Assembly: GCF_022662195.1 (NCBI RefSeq)
Contig: NZ_JAKMCS010000003.1
Coordinates: 62,001 to 126,000, forward strand
DNA: 64,000 nucleotides
DNA from: Aestuariivivens insulae
Lineage (GTDB): Bacteria; Bacteroidota; Bacteroidia; Flavobacteriales; Flavobacteriaceae
Direction: 5' to 3'
Position numbers and translations under genes: made by a program
Part shown: in pieces, positions 55,055 through 64,000 of the stretch
Layout of the letters: every line of letters starts with the position of its first letter
How positions within the stretch are numbered: the stretch's first letter is position 1
The notes under the pieces: generated by a model
The model's database searches: none
What the model saw: only the letters and a program-made list of their open reading frames with translations
Told to the model about the DNA's origin: nothing

Positions 55055-55086
55055 AAAAAAAGCTTCAACATAATATTGAAGCTTTT
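55055..55086 (-). terminator. Terminator after the alpha/beta hydrolase gene
   Basis: AAAAGCTTCAA (55058-55068) and TTGAAGCTTTT (55076-55086) pair, with an A-run on the left. It is almost identical to the terminator at 47268-47302. The rest of 54827-55115 is AT-rich with no gene seen. Confidence 0.8.
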
Positions 55087-55115
55087 GTATTTATAAATAT
55101 CCTTTTAAAAAACTG

Positions 55116-57695
55116 CTATTTCCACTCAAAGTCCCCAAGTTCAATAGACCAATCGTTTCCAAAGAAACCTGCACATTTTACGGCTTTCATACCTTCGGTC
55201 AGCACTGCATCATCAAACAGCAATACATCTGGAAACGTGGTTCCGTTTACCAAATAATGATTCATGTAAGCCGCTTTCATTCCTTTATTTCCCGTTGCAG
55301 TAACCACACCTACACTGGCAAAATCACTATCAATTCTTGGCACAATAAAATACATGCCCCATTGGTTTCCAAATAATGTTTTCCCATTAAAATTAACACC
55401 ATAGTCTTTTACCTGTATAGGGCAATCCTTCAGCAATAAATTCCACGCCAAGTTATTATCGGCATTACCATACAGTACCACATTGCGGTTCGGGTATTTT
55501 TTCAAAGAAAAATCGGTATCCTTAACCACTTCAACATGCCCGTTAGCACGGTACCAAAATGTTTCTGCATCAAAACGTGCCCTGTTGTAGTACCATTCAT
55601 TTTCTGTTGTTGTACCATTTGTGGCATAAACAAAAACAACGTGATGCCTAAAAGCATCTTTAAATCCACCATTCCTGTGTGGCCCTTTTTCCTTTAAGGA
55701 TGGTGCTGCAATTGCTTTCCATCCTTCATTTTCTTTTTTGAAAAAACCACTACCCTTTTTAGACCTTTCAAATGTTACATCATCAATAACAATCTGGCTA
55801 ACGGTATCTTCCAACTTACTAAAATCGACTTCAATTACCAATACATTATCAGTTTCTATTTTAAACTGATTTCCTTTTGAAAACTTGAACGAACTCAACT
55901 CAAAAGGCTTAGCTTGTTGATGTATGGTTACAAAATGCGATGTTGCCGACACTCCTGGCGAACCTGTATAAAACTCAAGTTTATCAATATCCTTATCATT
56001 AGGAATGGTTCGTGCTTTAAAAAAATTGAATAAAGGCTCCCAATCTACACTATGGTCTCCATACCAATGCTCTCCCCCCGGGTATTCATAGTAGGTATAA
56101 TCTGGGTGGAACTTACCCAAACGCTCCCGCATATCCTGAGCTAAGTAAGTAGGCACCACATTATCCTTTTCACCGTGTAATATATAAACTCCATGGTGCA
56201 AATAATTACGGATAAGCTTAAGTGTTCTACTTGGTGTCCCCGCACGTTCAATAGTGCTTTCTACAGGAGTCTGGACATAGTCCATTTTTAAACGCTCAAC
56301 CATTTTTGGAGTCATTCCAAAACGCGACAATCTTTCTTCGGGCCCATCTAAGAGCCTTTTTAAAAAGCTATCTCGATATAACAACAAATCTGGATAACCA
56401 GCACAAGGCGCTATAGCCGCAAAATAGTCAGGATAAGTCGCCCCCAGATACCAAGTACCATGTCCTCCCATAGAGTGCCCTGTTAAATAAACCTTACTTT
56501 GGTTTGGCTTGTAGATTGCTTTAGCATCTGCTAAAACTTCTAAAGCATCCAATCGTCCCCAATCTTCCCAGGCAAAACCAAACGGACGCCTGTTTGTTGG
56601 CGCTATTAAATTACCCCAATCTTTCTTTTTGTAAGCATTAGCCTGGTTAACCGCTTCTACAGATGCTCCATGAACCGATAAAAACAATGCTCCATTTTCA
56701 AGCGCTTTATCACTAGACGGTGCAACACTATAGTACTGCACACTGCCATCTATAGCACTTAATAAGGTACGCTTGTGATGCTCGTGCTTAGAGGTAACTT
56801 TTACAGGTATGGTTTTAGTATCTACCAATTGATTATTCCCATCAAGCATGTCGACCCTTAAATCCTGTTGTCCCAATTGGACTTCATCTAAAACAGCGGC
56901 AATTTTAAACGGTGCCTTTAGAACACTCATAGGCGGTAAATCAACAACCTCATGTTCTCGTGTTCCACCATTAACCAATGTCTTTATCGTATAATTTTTA
57001 ACCCAATTTTCCGAAGCATTTACAATACGCATAGCGCCTAGGTAATCCTTATTTTCTTCCACCAAAAGATCTGGTAAAGTCAAATCCCTAGTGGTAAATT
57101 GCACAGACTGTTCCGGTTCTATTAAACGCGCCCGTATTCTAGGAAATCGCCCTACTTTTAAAACAAAAGTGTTGTCTCCTTTTTTTAATTTTAACGGAAT
57201 TAAATTCCAACCAAAATCGTAGTGATCGCCTTCATGCGGCAATCCATTAATCAATGCCAACGAATGCCCCGATGCTTCAAAAAGGACTATCCGTTCACTA
57301 TCTGACACATAATTCAAATACAAATAGCTAGATCTTAAATTACTATCATTAAAGCTATTGGTGGAATCTACCGCTATGGGTTTCCAAGGCATTATATTTC
57401 CTGAAAAATCAATATCGAAAACATCATTCTGTTTTGGAACATAATAAGGCTCCATTAAAAACCTGTTAAACACAGGATCTTTTGGAAACGACGATGAATT
57501 AAATCCAAAATTTTGCACTTTTAAGGCCAGTCCTGTTTTAAAAACATGCAACAATTTACCCTCTTCAATCGTGTTGACCTTTTCTTTACCAAAATATTCA
57601 ACAATATTTCCCGTTTTCTGCTGTGCATTTAACACGAACGAGAAAAACAATACCACTAAAACGACCTTTAGTGTTTTAATATGAGCTAACTTCAT
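55116..57695 (-). CDS. Secreted alpha/beta hydrolase, prolyl-oligopeptidase-like
   Basis: This 859-residue protein has a signal peptide (near FVLNAQQ), a beta-rich N-terminal half (about 30-310) and an alpha/beta hydrolase domain (about 330-565). The nucleophile motif is TGHSMGGHGTW (Ser about 405) and a candidate catalytic His is in PGGEHWYGDHS. HGEKDNVVPTYLAQ carries the likely acid. A beta-rich C-terminal region follows. It may be an esterase or peptidase processing extracellular polymers for the neighbouring receptors; the substrate is unknown. Confidence 0.82.
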   Translation of the reverse strand: MKLAHIKTLKVVLVVLFFSFVLNAQQKTGNIVEYFGKEKVNTIEEGKLLHVFKTGLALKVQNFGFNSSSFPKDPVFNRFLMEPYYVPKQNDVFDIDFSGNIMPWKPIAVDSTNSFNDSNLRSSYLYLNYVSDSERIVLFEASGHSLALINGLPHEGDHYDFGWNLIPLKLKKGDNTFVLKVGRFPRIRARLIEPEQSVQFTTRDLTLPDLLVEENKDYLGAMRIVNASENWVKNYTIKTLVNGGTREHEVVDLPPMSVLKAPFKIAAVLDEVQLGQQDLRVDMLDGNNQLVDTKTIPVKVTSKHEHHKRTLLSAIDGSVQYYSVAPSSDKALENGALFLSVHGASVEAVNQANAYKKKDWGNLIAPTNRRPFGFAWEDWGRLDALEVLADAKAIYKPNQSKVYLTGHSMGGHGTWYLGATYPDYFAAIAPCAGYPDLLLYRDSFLKRLLDGPEERLSRFGMTPKMVERLKMDYVQTPVESTIERAGTPSRTLKLIRNYLHHGVYILHGEKDNVVPTYLAQDMRERLGKFHPDYTYYEYPGGEHWYGDHSVDWEPLFNFFKARTIPNDKDIDKLEFYTGSPGVSATSHFVTIHQQAKPFELSSFKFSKGNQFKIETDNVLVIEVDFSKLEDTVSQIVIDDVTFERSKKGSGFFKKENEGWKAIAAPSLKEKGPHRNGGFKDAFRHHVVFVYATNGTTTENEWYYNRARFDAETFWYRANGHVEVVKDTDFSLKKYPNRNVVLYGNADNNLAWNLLLKDCPIQVKDYGVNFNGKTLFGNQWGMYFIVPRIDSDFASVGVVTATGNKGMKAAYMNHYLVNGTTFPDVLLFDDAVLTEGMKAVKCAGFFGNDWSIELGDFEWK

Positions 57696-57718
57696 TTAAT
57701 ATGTTCTTTAATTTTAAG

Positions 57719-57742
57719 ATAAAATTAAATTTTTAATTTTAT
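57719..57742. promoter_or_regulatory. 24-bp AT palindrome upstream of the hydrolase gene
   Basis: ATAAAATTAAA-TT-TTTAATTTTAT is a perfect palindrome 23 bp before the hydrolase start. It may be an operator or part of the promoter; its AT-only arms lower the weight. Confidence 0.4.
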
Positions 57743-57843
57743 TTGAAACTATTATTTCGACTAGCAACAGCGTGCAACCTCTTAATAACTTTTAAAAACC
57801 TGAAAAAAGACCTATAAATTAAGTTATCTCTATAGTATTTCTT

Positions 57844-57851
57844 TAAATTTG
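57844..57851 (+). promoter_or_regulatory. -7 promoter element of aspS
   Basis: TAAATTTG matches TAnnTTTG and lies 18 nt before ATG 57870. No clear -33 TTG is present. It also argues against the TTG at 57849 as the start. Confidence 0.5.
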
Positions 57852-57869
57852 CACCTTAATTTTACTACT

Positions 57870-59624
57870 ATGTACAGGAGTCATAATTGTGGCGAATTAA
57901 GTGCCTTAAATATAAATGAAGATGTAACCTTAGCTGGATGGGTTCAAAAATCTAGAGATAAAGGCTTTATTATCTGGGTCGATTTACGGGATCGTTATGG
58001 TATTACCCAATTGGTCTTTGATGAAGAACGTACTTCTAAAGCCGTAATGGAGCAAGCACAAAACCTGGGCCGAGAATTTGTTATTCAAGTTAAAGGTAAA
58101 GTTATTGAACGTGCCTCTAAAAACCCCAATATGCCCACTGGAGACATAGAGGTTTTAGTTTCGGAACTGACCATCCTAAATGATGCTATATTACCACCTT
58201 TTACTATTGAGGATAAAACCGATGGCGGAGAAGAATTACGTATGAAATACCGCTATTTGGACATTCGTCGTAATCCCGTAAAAAATAATTTAATTTTTAG
58301 ACATAAGGTTACACAAGAAGTACGCAATTACCTTTCTAAAGAAGGATTTATAGAGGTTGAAACCCCTTATTTAATTAAATCCACTCCAGAAGGCGCCCGT
58401 GATTTTGTGGTTCCTAGCCGAATGAATGAGGGCCAATTTTATGCCTTGCCACAATCGCCCCAAACCTTTAAACAATTGCTTATGGTAGGCGGGATGGATA
58501 AATATTTTCAGATTGTTAAATGTTTTAGGGATGAAGATTTACGTGCCGATAGACAGCCGGAGTTTACCCAGATAGACTGCGAAATGGCATTCATTGAACA
58601 AGAAGATATTTTAAATGCTTTTGAAGGCTTAACACGTCATTTGTTAAAAGAAATTAATGGTGTTGAAGTTGAAAAATTTCCCCGCATACTTTATGACGAT
58701 GCCATGCGTTTGTACGGAAATGACAAGCCAGACATTCGATTTGGGATGGCTTTTGGAGAATTAAATGAAGTAGCCCAGCACAAAGATTTTGGTGTTTTTA
58801 ACAATGCCGAGTTGGTTGTTGGTATTGCCGTTCCGGGAGGCAACAATTACACTAGAAAAGAGATCGACAAACTAATAGATTGGGTAAAACGCCCGCAAAT
58901 AGGTGCTTTAGGCATGGTCTATTGTCGTTGCAACGACGATGGCAGCTTTAAGTCTTCGGTAGATAAATTTTACGATCAGGACGATCTTGCCAAATGGGCA
59001 GAAGTTACGGATGCAAAAGCAGGAGACCTTATATGCATTCTTTCGGGCGAAACCAATAAGGTAAGAGCCCAATTAAGTGCCTTACGTATGGAATTAGCAG
59101 AGCGCTTAGGTCTTAGAAAACCTAACGAATTTGCGCCATTATGGGTTATGGACTTTCCTTTATTGGAATGGGACGAAGAGACCGAACGTTACCACGCCAT
59201 GCACCATCCGTTTACATCGCCTAAACCTGGGCAAATAGAATTATTAAAAACAGACCCAGGGGCGGTTAAAGCCAATGCATACGATCTGGTCTTAAATGGC
59301 AATGAAATAGGCGGCGGATCCATTCGTATACATGATAAGAAAACGCAAGCACTTATGTTCGATTATCTAGGCTTTACACCAGAAGAGGCCAAAGCACAAT
59401 TTGGCTTTTTAATGGATGCCTTCCAATATGGTGCACCGCCTCATGGTGGTATTGCTTTTGGATTGGATAGATTGGTTGCTATTCTTGGAGGTCAAGAAAC
59501 CATAAGGGACTTTATTGCATTCCCAAAAAACAATGCAGGACGAGACGTTATGATAGACGCCCCCGCACCAATTGATGATGAACAATTAAAAGAGCTAAGT
59601 TTAAAACTTAGTTTAGAGCTATAA
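57870..59624 (+). CDS. aspS: Aspartate--tRNA ligase
   Basis: This 584-residue bacterial-type AspRS has an N-terminal OB fold (about 1-105, [24 protein letters not shown]), a class II catalytic core with motif 2 [21 protein letters not shown] (about 210-230), a GAD insert (about 290-400) and motif 3 [16 protein letters not shown] near 535. The start ATG 57870 yields the family N-terminus ([10 protein letters not shown]). It charges tRNA-Asp. Since asnS is also present, aspS here is probably discriminating. A terminator follows. Confidence 0.97.
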   Translation: MYRSHNCGELSALNINEDVTLAGWVQKSRDKGFIIWVDLRDRYGITQLVFDEERTSKAVMEQAQNLGREFVIQVKGKVIERASKNPNMPTGDIEVLVSELTILNDAILPPFTIEDKTDGGEELRMKYRYLDIRRNPVKNNLIFRHKVTQEVRNYLSKEGFIEVETPYLIKSTPEGARDFVVPSRMNEGQFYALPQSPQTFKQLLMVGGMDKYFQIVKCFRDEDLRADRQPEFTQIDCEMAFIEQEDILNAFEGLTRHLLKEINGVEVEKFPRILYDDAMRLYGNDKPDIRFGMAFGELNEVAQHKDFGVFNNAELVVGIAVPGGNNYTRKEIDKLIDWVKRPQIGALGMVYCRCNDDGSFKSSVDKFYDQDDLAKWAEVTDAKAGDLICILSGETNKVRAQLSALRMELAERLGLRKPNEFAPLWVMDFPLLEWDEETERYHAMHHPFTSPKPGQIELLKTDPGAVKANAYDLVLNGNEIGGGSIRIHDKKTQALMFDYLGFTPEEAKAQFGFLMDAFQYGAPPHGGIAFGLDRLVAILGGQETIRDFIAFPKNNAGRDVMIDAPAPIDDEQLKELSLKLSLEL

Positions 59625-59628
59625 AAAC

Positions 59629-59662
59629 AAAACCTGTTCCTAACTTAAGAACAGGTTTTTTA
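59629..59662 (+). terminator. Terminator after aspS
   Basis: AAAACCTGTTC (59629-59639) and GAACAGGTTTT (59649-59659) form a perfect 11-bp stem with a T6 run. Confidence 0.88.
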
Positions 59663-59742
59663 ATGGGGCAATATGGTTAAGCAAACCTTTTTAACAAAAT
59701 CGTTATGCTCTACTTTAGTAGAATATTTAGTAATTTTATAAA

Positions 59743-61530
59743 ATGCCTTCTAAAACAAAGAGCCTATTACGTAAATTTTTAATCTGGAAATACAAACATA
59801 TTTCAGAACAGAATTTCATCTATATTTTAAGTATTCTAGTAGGTTTTTTAGCTGGTTTAGGCACTGTTTCCCTAAAGAACCTAACACACTACATTCAACT
59901 ACTTTTTGAGCTGGACTTTTTTAGAGATTATCAAAATTCTCTTTATTTTATTTTTCCTATAATTGGTCTGCTATTGGTTTATATTATCAAACAAACGTGG
60001 CTTAAAAAACATATTGGCCATGGCATTTCATCAACACTACACGCCATATCCAAACTTAACGGAATTATCCCTAGGTATAATCTTTACGCCTCTCTTATTA
60101 CAGCACCTTTAACAGTAGGTTTTGGTGGTTCGGTTGGATTGCAAGGCCCAGCAGTAAGCGTTGGTGCTGCCCTGGGATCAAATGCTGCAAGGCTCTTCCA
60201 TATGAACACAAGAACACGCATGTTACTTATTGGGTGTGCTGCTGCCGGCGCTATGGCCTCCATGTTTAAAGCCCCCATTGCAGCAATCATTTTTGCTATT
60301 GAGATATTCAGTTTAGATATTGCTTTTACGTCTCTAGTCCCTCTTTTACTAGCTTCGGTCTCTGCTGTGGTAACCTCTTACTTTTTCTTAGGGACAGATA
60401 TTCTATTGCGATTTGAACTCATTGATAAATTTCAAATCAACGATATCCCTTTCTACGTAGTTTTAGGACTTGTAACCGGGCTAACATCTGTTTATTTTTC
60501 GAAAGTATTCTTTGGAATTACTAATTTTTTCAAACAATTTGAAAGCAGGGCCAAGCGTTTATTGATTGGAGCTTTAGCTATAGGAACCATGCTTTATTTT
60601 ATCCCACCTCTCTATGGTGAGGGTTATGGAATTATGAATAATCTTTTAAAAGGCGATCATTTGTCGGCTATTGGTACCACACCATTTAACTTGGACCTTT
60701 CTAATATATGGCTTGTTATTGGCCTGTTATTAGGTATTACAGCCTTTAAAGCCATTGCCATGACCACTACTTTTGGAGCTGGTGGTGTAGGCGGAGTTTT
60801 TATTCCTACTCTTGTTATGGGAAGTGCCTTGGGCAATGCTTTCTCTAAAATAATCAATAACATTGGTTTCAATTTTGAGGTTTCTGAATCCAATTTCACC
60901 TTAATAGGCATGACCGGATTAATGGCTGGGGTATTGCATGCCCCATTAACCGCAATATTCCTTATTGCTGAAATTACCGGAGGCTACGAACTGTTCGTGC
61001 CCTTAATGATTGTCTCAACCATTTCCTTTGCCATTACCAAATATTTTATTTCACACTCCATATACACTTTAAAGCTCGCCGAACGTGGTGAACTTATGAC
61101 CCACGACAAAGACCAAAACGTATTGATGGTCTTGGATATCGACAAGGTTATTGAAACCAATTTCATTATCCTGTCACCAGATATGAAGCTAGAAGATATT
61201 TTAAAGAAAGCCGTTGCCAAATCGTCCAGAAACCATTTTCCCGTTGTAAATGATGCCCATGAGTTTTTAGGGGTTATTAGATTGGACGACATTAGACATA
61301 TTATGTTTAATACCGACCTATACCACAAAGTAGACGCTTCAAGTCTCATGCATGCAGATACTAACATTATTGATTACGATAATGATTCCATGAATGCTAT
61401 TATGGACAAATTCAAAACCAGTGGTGCATGGAACATTCCTGTTATTAAAGATGGAAAATATTATGGCTATATCTCCAAATCCAAACTGTTAACAGCCTAT
61501 AGGCGACAGTTAATTAATTTTACGCAGTAG
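59743..61530 (+). CDS. ClC-family chloride channel/transporter with CBS domains
   Basis: This 595-residue protein has a ClC membrane domain (about 25-440) and a C-terminal CBS pair (about 465-590). ClC signatures are present but altered: GHGISS in place of GSGIP, GLQGPAVSVGAALGSN in place of GREGP, and GGVGGVFIPTLVMG intact. The external gating glutamate is replaced by Gln134, which in studied ClC transporters uncouples proton exchange. It may therefore act as a passive anion channel. The CBS pair suggests nucleotide control. It is monocistronic. Confidence 0.9.
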   Translation: MPSKTKSLLRKFLIWKYKHISEQNFIYILSILVGFLAGLGTVSLKNLTHYIQLLFELDFFRDYQNSLYFIFPIIGLLLVYIIKQTWLKKHIGHGISSTLHAISKLNGIIPRYNLYASLITAPLTVGFGGSVGLQGPAVSVGAALGSNAARLFHMNTRTRMLLIGCAAAGAMASMFKAPIAAIIFAIEIFSLDIAFTSLVPLLLASVSAVVTSYFFLGTDILLRFELIDKFQINDIPFYVVLGLVTGLTSVYFSKVFFGITNFFKQFESRAKRLLIGALAIGTMLYFIPPLYGEGYGIMNNLLKGDHLSAIGTTPFNLDLSNIWLVIGLLLGITAFKAIAMTTTFGAGGVGGVFIPTLVMGSALGNAFSKIINNIGFNFEVSESNFTLIGMTGLMAGVLHAPLTAIFLIAEITGGYELFVPLMIVSTISFAITKYFISHSIYTLKLAERGELMTHDKDQNVLMVLDIDKVIETNFIILSPDMKLEDILKKAVAKSSRNHFPVVNDAHEFLGVIRLDDIRHIMFNTDLYHKVDASSLMHADTNIIDYDNDSMNAIMDKFKTSGAWNIPVIKDGKYYGYISKSKLLTAYRRQLINFTQ

Positions 61531-61585
61531 TTGGTATTAATATAGGCAAAATCAATAAAAGTTTCCATATAATTCAACTTTTAAT

Positions 61586-61593
61586 TATCTTTG
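61586..61593 (+). promoter_or_regulatory. -7 promoter element of the toxin-antitoxin pair
   Basis: TATCTTTG matches TAnnTTTG, 27 nt before ATG 61621. The -33 element is not clear. Confidence 0.45.
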
Positions 61594-61620
61594 CAAGAAT
61601 ACAATGCCCTATAAACCTGA

Positions 61621-61974
61621 ATGAAACCAAAATTTGAAGTAATATTTCTTGAACAAGCTATTGATTTCATGTCCAAATTGGACGCTAAAGCAAAAAAGAA
61701 AATCTATTACAATTTGGATAAAGCAAAATTACAAAACGATCCAAAACTATTCAAGAAACTTACTGAGGATATTTGGGAATTTAGAACACTTTATCAAGGA
61801 ATTCAATACAGACTTTTTGCCTTTTGGGACAAAACAAAAAAAACGGAAATACTAGTTTTATCAACACACGGAATGGTTAAAAAAGTGAGTAAAGTTCCTA
61901 AATCGGAAATTGAAAAAGCATTGAAAATTAGAGCTGAATATTTTAACGAACAAAATTATGGCCACAAAGAATAA
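61621..61974 (+). CDS. higB: HigB/RelE-like toxin
   Basis: This 117-residue basic protein fits the RelE/HigB (Gp49-like) fold: FEVIFLEQAIDFMSKLDAKA at the N-terminus, LTEDIWEFRTLYQGIQYRLF (about 47-66) with Arg/Tyr positions typical of mRNA interferases, and ILVLSTHGMVKK. It likely cleaves mRNA at the ribosome. The toxin precedes and overlaps its antitoxin by 17 bp, the reverse order characteristic of higBA systems. Confidence 0.88.
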   Translation: MKPKFEVIFLEQAIDFMSKLDAKAKKKIYYNLDKAKLQNDPKLFKKLTEDIWEFRTLYQGIQYRLFAFWDKTKKTEILVLSTHGMVKKVSKVPKSEIEKALKIRAEYFNEQNYGHKE

Positions 61975-62290
61975 AAAAATGAAAATGATGACACTTGACC
62001 AAATGAAGGACAAAGACATTGGAAAAGTTGGAACACCAGAACGAGACAAATACGAATTTGACTTACAAATGGAAGTACTTGGAGATATGATAAAGTCTGT
62101 CCGAAAAGAACGGAATTTAACTCAAGGACAACTTGGAGAATTAATTGGAGTACAGAAATCACAAATCTCTAAATTGGAACGAAATGCTAAAAACATGACT
62201 ATCGAAACGATTTTAAAAGTATTCAAAGCATTAAAAGCTAACGTTCGATTTAGTGTGGAAATGAATGAATTTGAATTCAAAGTAACATAA
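61958..62290 (+). CDS. higA: HigA-like Xre antitoxin
   Basis: This 110-residue protein has a lysine-rich N-terminus and an Xre-type HTH (about 42-96: VRKERNLTQGQLGELIGVQK, SQISKLERNAKNMTIETILK). It neutralises the toxin and represses the operon. ATG 61958 overlaps the toxin's 3' end. Later methionines (for example MKMMT) are possible starts. Confidence 0.88.
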   Translation: MATKNKKMKMMTLDQMKDKDIGKVGTPERDKYEFDLQMEVLGDMIKSVRKERNLTQGQLGELIGVQKSQISKLERNAKNMTIETILKVFKALKANVRFSVEMNEFEFKVT

Positions 62291-62412
62291 AGCACTTCTG
62301 GCTAGACCTATAACCAGTACAAAAAAACCATGTTTTTTAAGATATAAGATTACCTAGCTCATAGGTTAAATAGGCTTTTCTCCCCTAAATGTAACCTATC
62401 CTGCTTTTTATA

Positions 62413-62586
62413 ATGGTAAGAGGTCGTTATTCTGGTTTTTATCCCTATCCATTTCTTAACGTTAATATCATTGGACTTAAACAATCCATCATCAATATTT
62501 TAATTATCTTAGTTCTGTCACTCTTCTTGATGGGTATTTTAATACTCGCTGGGAGGACCTTAAAGCCTAAACGACAAATCCATTAA
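62413..62586 (+). pseudogene. C-terminal fragment of a Pr6Pr-like membrane protein
   Basis: The 57-codon frame from ATG 62413 reads VRGRYSGFYPYPFLNVNIIG and then one long hydrophobic helix (about 27-46). The YPYPFLN motif followed by a last TM helix matches, from memory, the end of the Pr6Pr family of membrane proteins, normally about 200 residues with six TM segments. The frame is open upstream only to TAA 62392-62394, with hydrophobic codons (PILLFI) before the ATG. A truncated remnant is the best reading; 62291-62391 shows nothing else. Confidence 0.55.
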
Positions 62587-62588
62587 TT

Positions 62589-63014
62589 ATGAAAAAAACT
62601 GTTTTCACCCCACTGTTTGCACTAATCATTATGATGTTCTCTTGCAATTCATCAAAAAAACAAACCAGTGCGGCACTTTACAACACCACCTGGGAGCTGG
62701 AACACATCTCTGGGCCACGCATTGCTTTTGAAGGCCTATTCCCAAATAAAAAGCCTCAAATAACATTCAATAAAGAAACACAAAAAGCAGAAGGCAATAA
62801 TGGCTGCAATGGCTATTCGGCCGATTTCAACCTTAACGGCGAAGCCATCTCTTTTGGCGAACCAGGGCCAACCACCATGATGTACTGTGGTGAAGGTGAA
62901 CAGGTGTTTTTGAATACTATAAAAAAGATTAAAAAATACAACGTTGATGCTGAAGGCAAATTAAATTTAATGATAGACGATGTGCCTATGATGCGATTTA
63001 AAAAGGTAGAGTAA
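62589..63014 (+). CDS. META-domain lipoprotein
   Basis: This 141-residue lipoprotein (IMMFSC, Cys19) has a META/HslJ-like domain (about 30-138) with YNTTWELEHISG, NNGCNGYSADF and TTMMYCGEGEQ motifs. Family members such as HslJ are linked to stress or antibiotic tolerance; the function here is unknown. It lies 2 bp upstream of the next META gene, an operon. Confidence 0.88.
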   Translation: MKKTVFTPLFALIIMMFSCNSSKKQTSAALYNTTWELEHISGPRIAFEGLFPNKKPQITFNKETQKAEGNNGCNGYSADFNLNGEAISFGEPGPTTMMYCGEGEQVFLNTIKKIKKYNVDAEGKLNLMIDDVPMMRFKKVE

Positions 63015-63016
63015 CA

Positions 63017-63823
63017 ATGAAAAAACTAATAACAATACTACTAGGTGCTTGCTTCGTGGTTTTGTCATGTGTCGATAAAAAAGCCGATAAGAAAATTGAC
63101 GATGCTTCAATTGAAGCAGTTAAACCAGATACCATTGCAAAGGCCTTAGGCGAAAACAAAACTATCACAGAGGCTTATTTTAAGGCCAATGGCACAGAAC
63201 CTTTTTGGAGTTTGACCATTTCAGAAAAAATGATCAAACTTAAAACGATTGCCGATTCCATCTTAACGCCACATACCGAACCCATTTATGCTCAGGATAG
63301 CAATGTGAAACGATATACTTTACATACCGAATTGGCTAAAATGAACATTCAAATTAGTCAAACTGAATGTATCAATGCCATGTCCGGTATGGCATCTCCA
63401 TATTCGGTAACTATTGAATACATGAAAGGAAGGGATACCGAATTTACAAAACTAGAAGGGTGCGGAATATACCTCACCAATTATCGTTTACATGACATCT
63501 GGGTACTGGAAAATCTAAATGGAACGGCAGTATCTCAAGGAGATTTTGGAAAAACACTTCCGTCCATTGAAATAAATTCTGGTAAAAACACCTTCTTTGG
63601 AACAACAGGCTGTAATAAAATTAGAGGTAAATTATTCTCCGAAAGAGATAAACTAAGGTTTCTCAATATTGCATCAACAAAAATGATGTGCCTGCCGGAC
63701 AATAAAAAAGAACAGGAATTTATACAAGCGCTTAATAATTCCGTATCTTATACTATAGCCAACAATAGGTTGTCCTTATCAAATCCTGATAAAATGTTAA
63801 TGACCTTTAAAAAAATTGATTGA
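63017..63823 (+). CDS. COG3650-like plus META-domain lipoprotein
   Basis: This 268-residue lipoprotein (FVVLSC, Cys15) has two modules. The first (about 50-155: FKANGTEPFWSLTISEK, SGMASPYSVTI) resembles COG3650-type uncharacterised domains. The second (about 160-266) is a META domain (IWVLENLNGTAV, GTTGCNKIRGK, STKMMCLPDNKKEQEF). It is probably periplasmic or surface-associated; its function is unknown. Confidence 0.85.
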   Translation: MKKLITILLGACFVVLSCVDKKADKKIDDASIEAVKPDTIAKALGENKTITEAYFKANGTEPFWSLTISEKMIKLKTIADSILTPHTEPIYAQDSNVKRYTLHTELAKMNIQISQTECINAMSGMASPYSVTIEYMKGRDTEFTKLEGCGIYLTNYRLHDIWVLENLNGTAVSQGDFGKTLPSIEINSGKNTFFGTTGCNKIRGKLFSERDKLRFLNIASTKMMCLPDNKKEQEFIQALNNSVSYTIANNRLSLSNPDKMLMTFKKID

Positions 63824-63826
63824 CCC

Positions 63827-64000
63827 ATGAAATATCTAATCGCCATATTGTTTATACTTGCAACAGGAAGTATTGTCACGGGTTATATTCTAAATTCCGA
63901 ATACTCACAAAAACTAATCGGATTTGGAGTTTTAGGGCTTTTTATTGTTGTCTTTCCGCTGTTTGCTTATTATAGATGGAAAGACAAAAACATGAAAGAT
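63827..64000 (+). CDS. Small membrane protein, 5' part
   Basis: The frame from ATG 63827 is open to the end of the window (58 codons). It shows two hydrophobic helices (about 2-20, and 31-48) with a positively charged end (YYRWKDKNMKD). It starts 3 bp after the META gene stop and is likely in the same operon. The family is not recognised from this part. Confidence 0.65.
   Translation, partial: MKYLIAILFILATGSIVTGYILNSEYSQKLIGFGVLGLFIVVFPLFAYYRWKDKNMKD

Noticed and set aside
57849-57869. TTG start of aspS at 57849
   Set aside because: It overlaps the -7 element; ATG 57870 gives the conserved N-terminus.
61649-61855. 68-codon frame on + inside higB
   Set aside because: An out-of-frame shadow of the toxin gene.

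Overview
The window comes from a low-GC member of the Bacteroidota, almost certainly family Flavobacteriaceae. Evidence: SusC/SusD pairs, a PorT-family protein, DUF5686-like and other small outer-membrane barrels, lipoproteins, Bacteroidetes-type promoters (TTG, about 18-19 nt, TAnnTTTG) and the absence of Shine-Dalgarno sites. No transposase, integrase, rRNA operon or CRISPR array was seen.

Layout. 1-8064: housekeeping genes on + (frr 3' part, shortened DUF5686-like barrel, MMPL exporter, asnS, rpoN, PAP2-like membrane protein). 8059-13207: genes on - (porT-like, exbD, exbD, small membrane protein, exbB, tRNA-Ser, ansA, tatD). 13288-15866: retropepsin-like protease, an orphan LuxR-type response regulator, then about 1.4 kb of repeated dyad/terminator motifs, a broken gene and two small membrane-protein ORFs. 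15867-20556: sucAB on - and a divergent barrel gene.

20733-38139 is a denitrification island for nitrite to N2: a nos operon (cytochrome c, fasciclin lipoprotein, clade II nosZ, four-TM protein, nosL, nosD, nosF, nosY), then nirK fused to cytochrome c, nirV-like, SCO-like, norC, norB, norQ and norD. On - follow a haem-copper/NnrS-like membrane protein, the di-iron repair protein ric/scdA and an NsrR-like Rrf2 regulator. Two regulatory signals tie the island together. One is an FNR/DNR-like palindrome at exactly the same distance from the -7 box in front of nos and nirK. The other is a palindrome of type AAGACAAWTTTRTCTT shared by nirK and the rrf2 gene.

38203-47226: polyprenyl diphosphate synthase and a tetR-tolC-mfp-RND efflux operon with its own operator. 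A four-helix-bundle gene flanked by direct repeats sits inside this operon. 47322-57695 (-): SusD, SusC, a second TonB-dependent receptor and a large secreted alpha/beta hydrolase. 57870-64000 (+): aspS, a ClC protein lacking the usual gating glutamate, a HigBA-type toxin-antitoxin pair, a fragment of a Pr6Pr-like membrane protein, two META-domain lipoproteins and the start of a small membrane protein.
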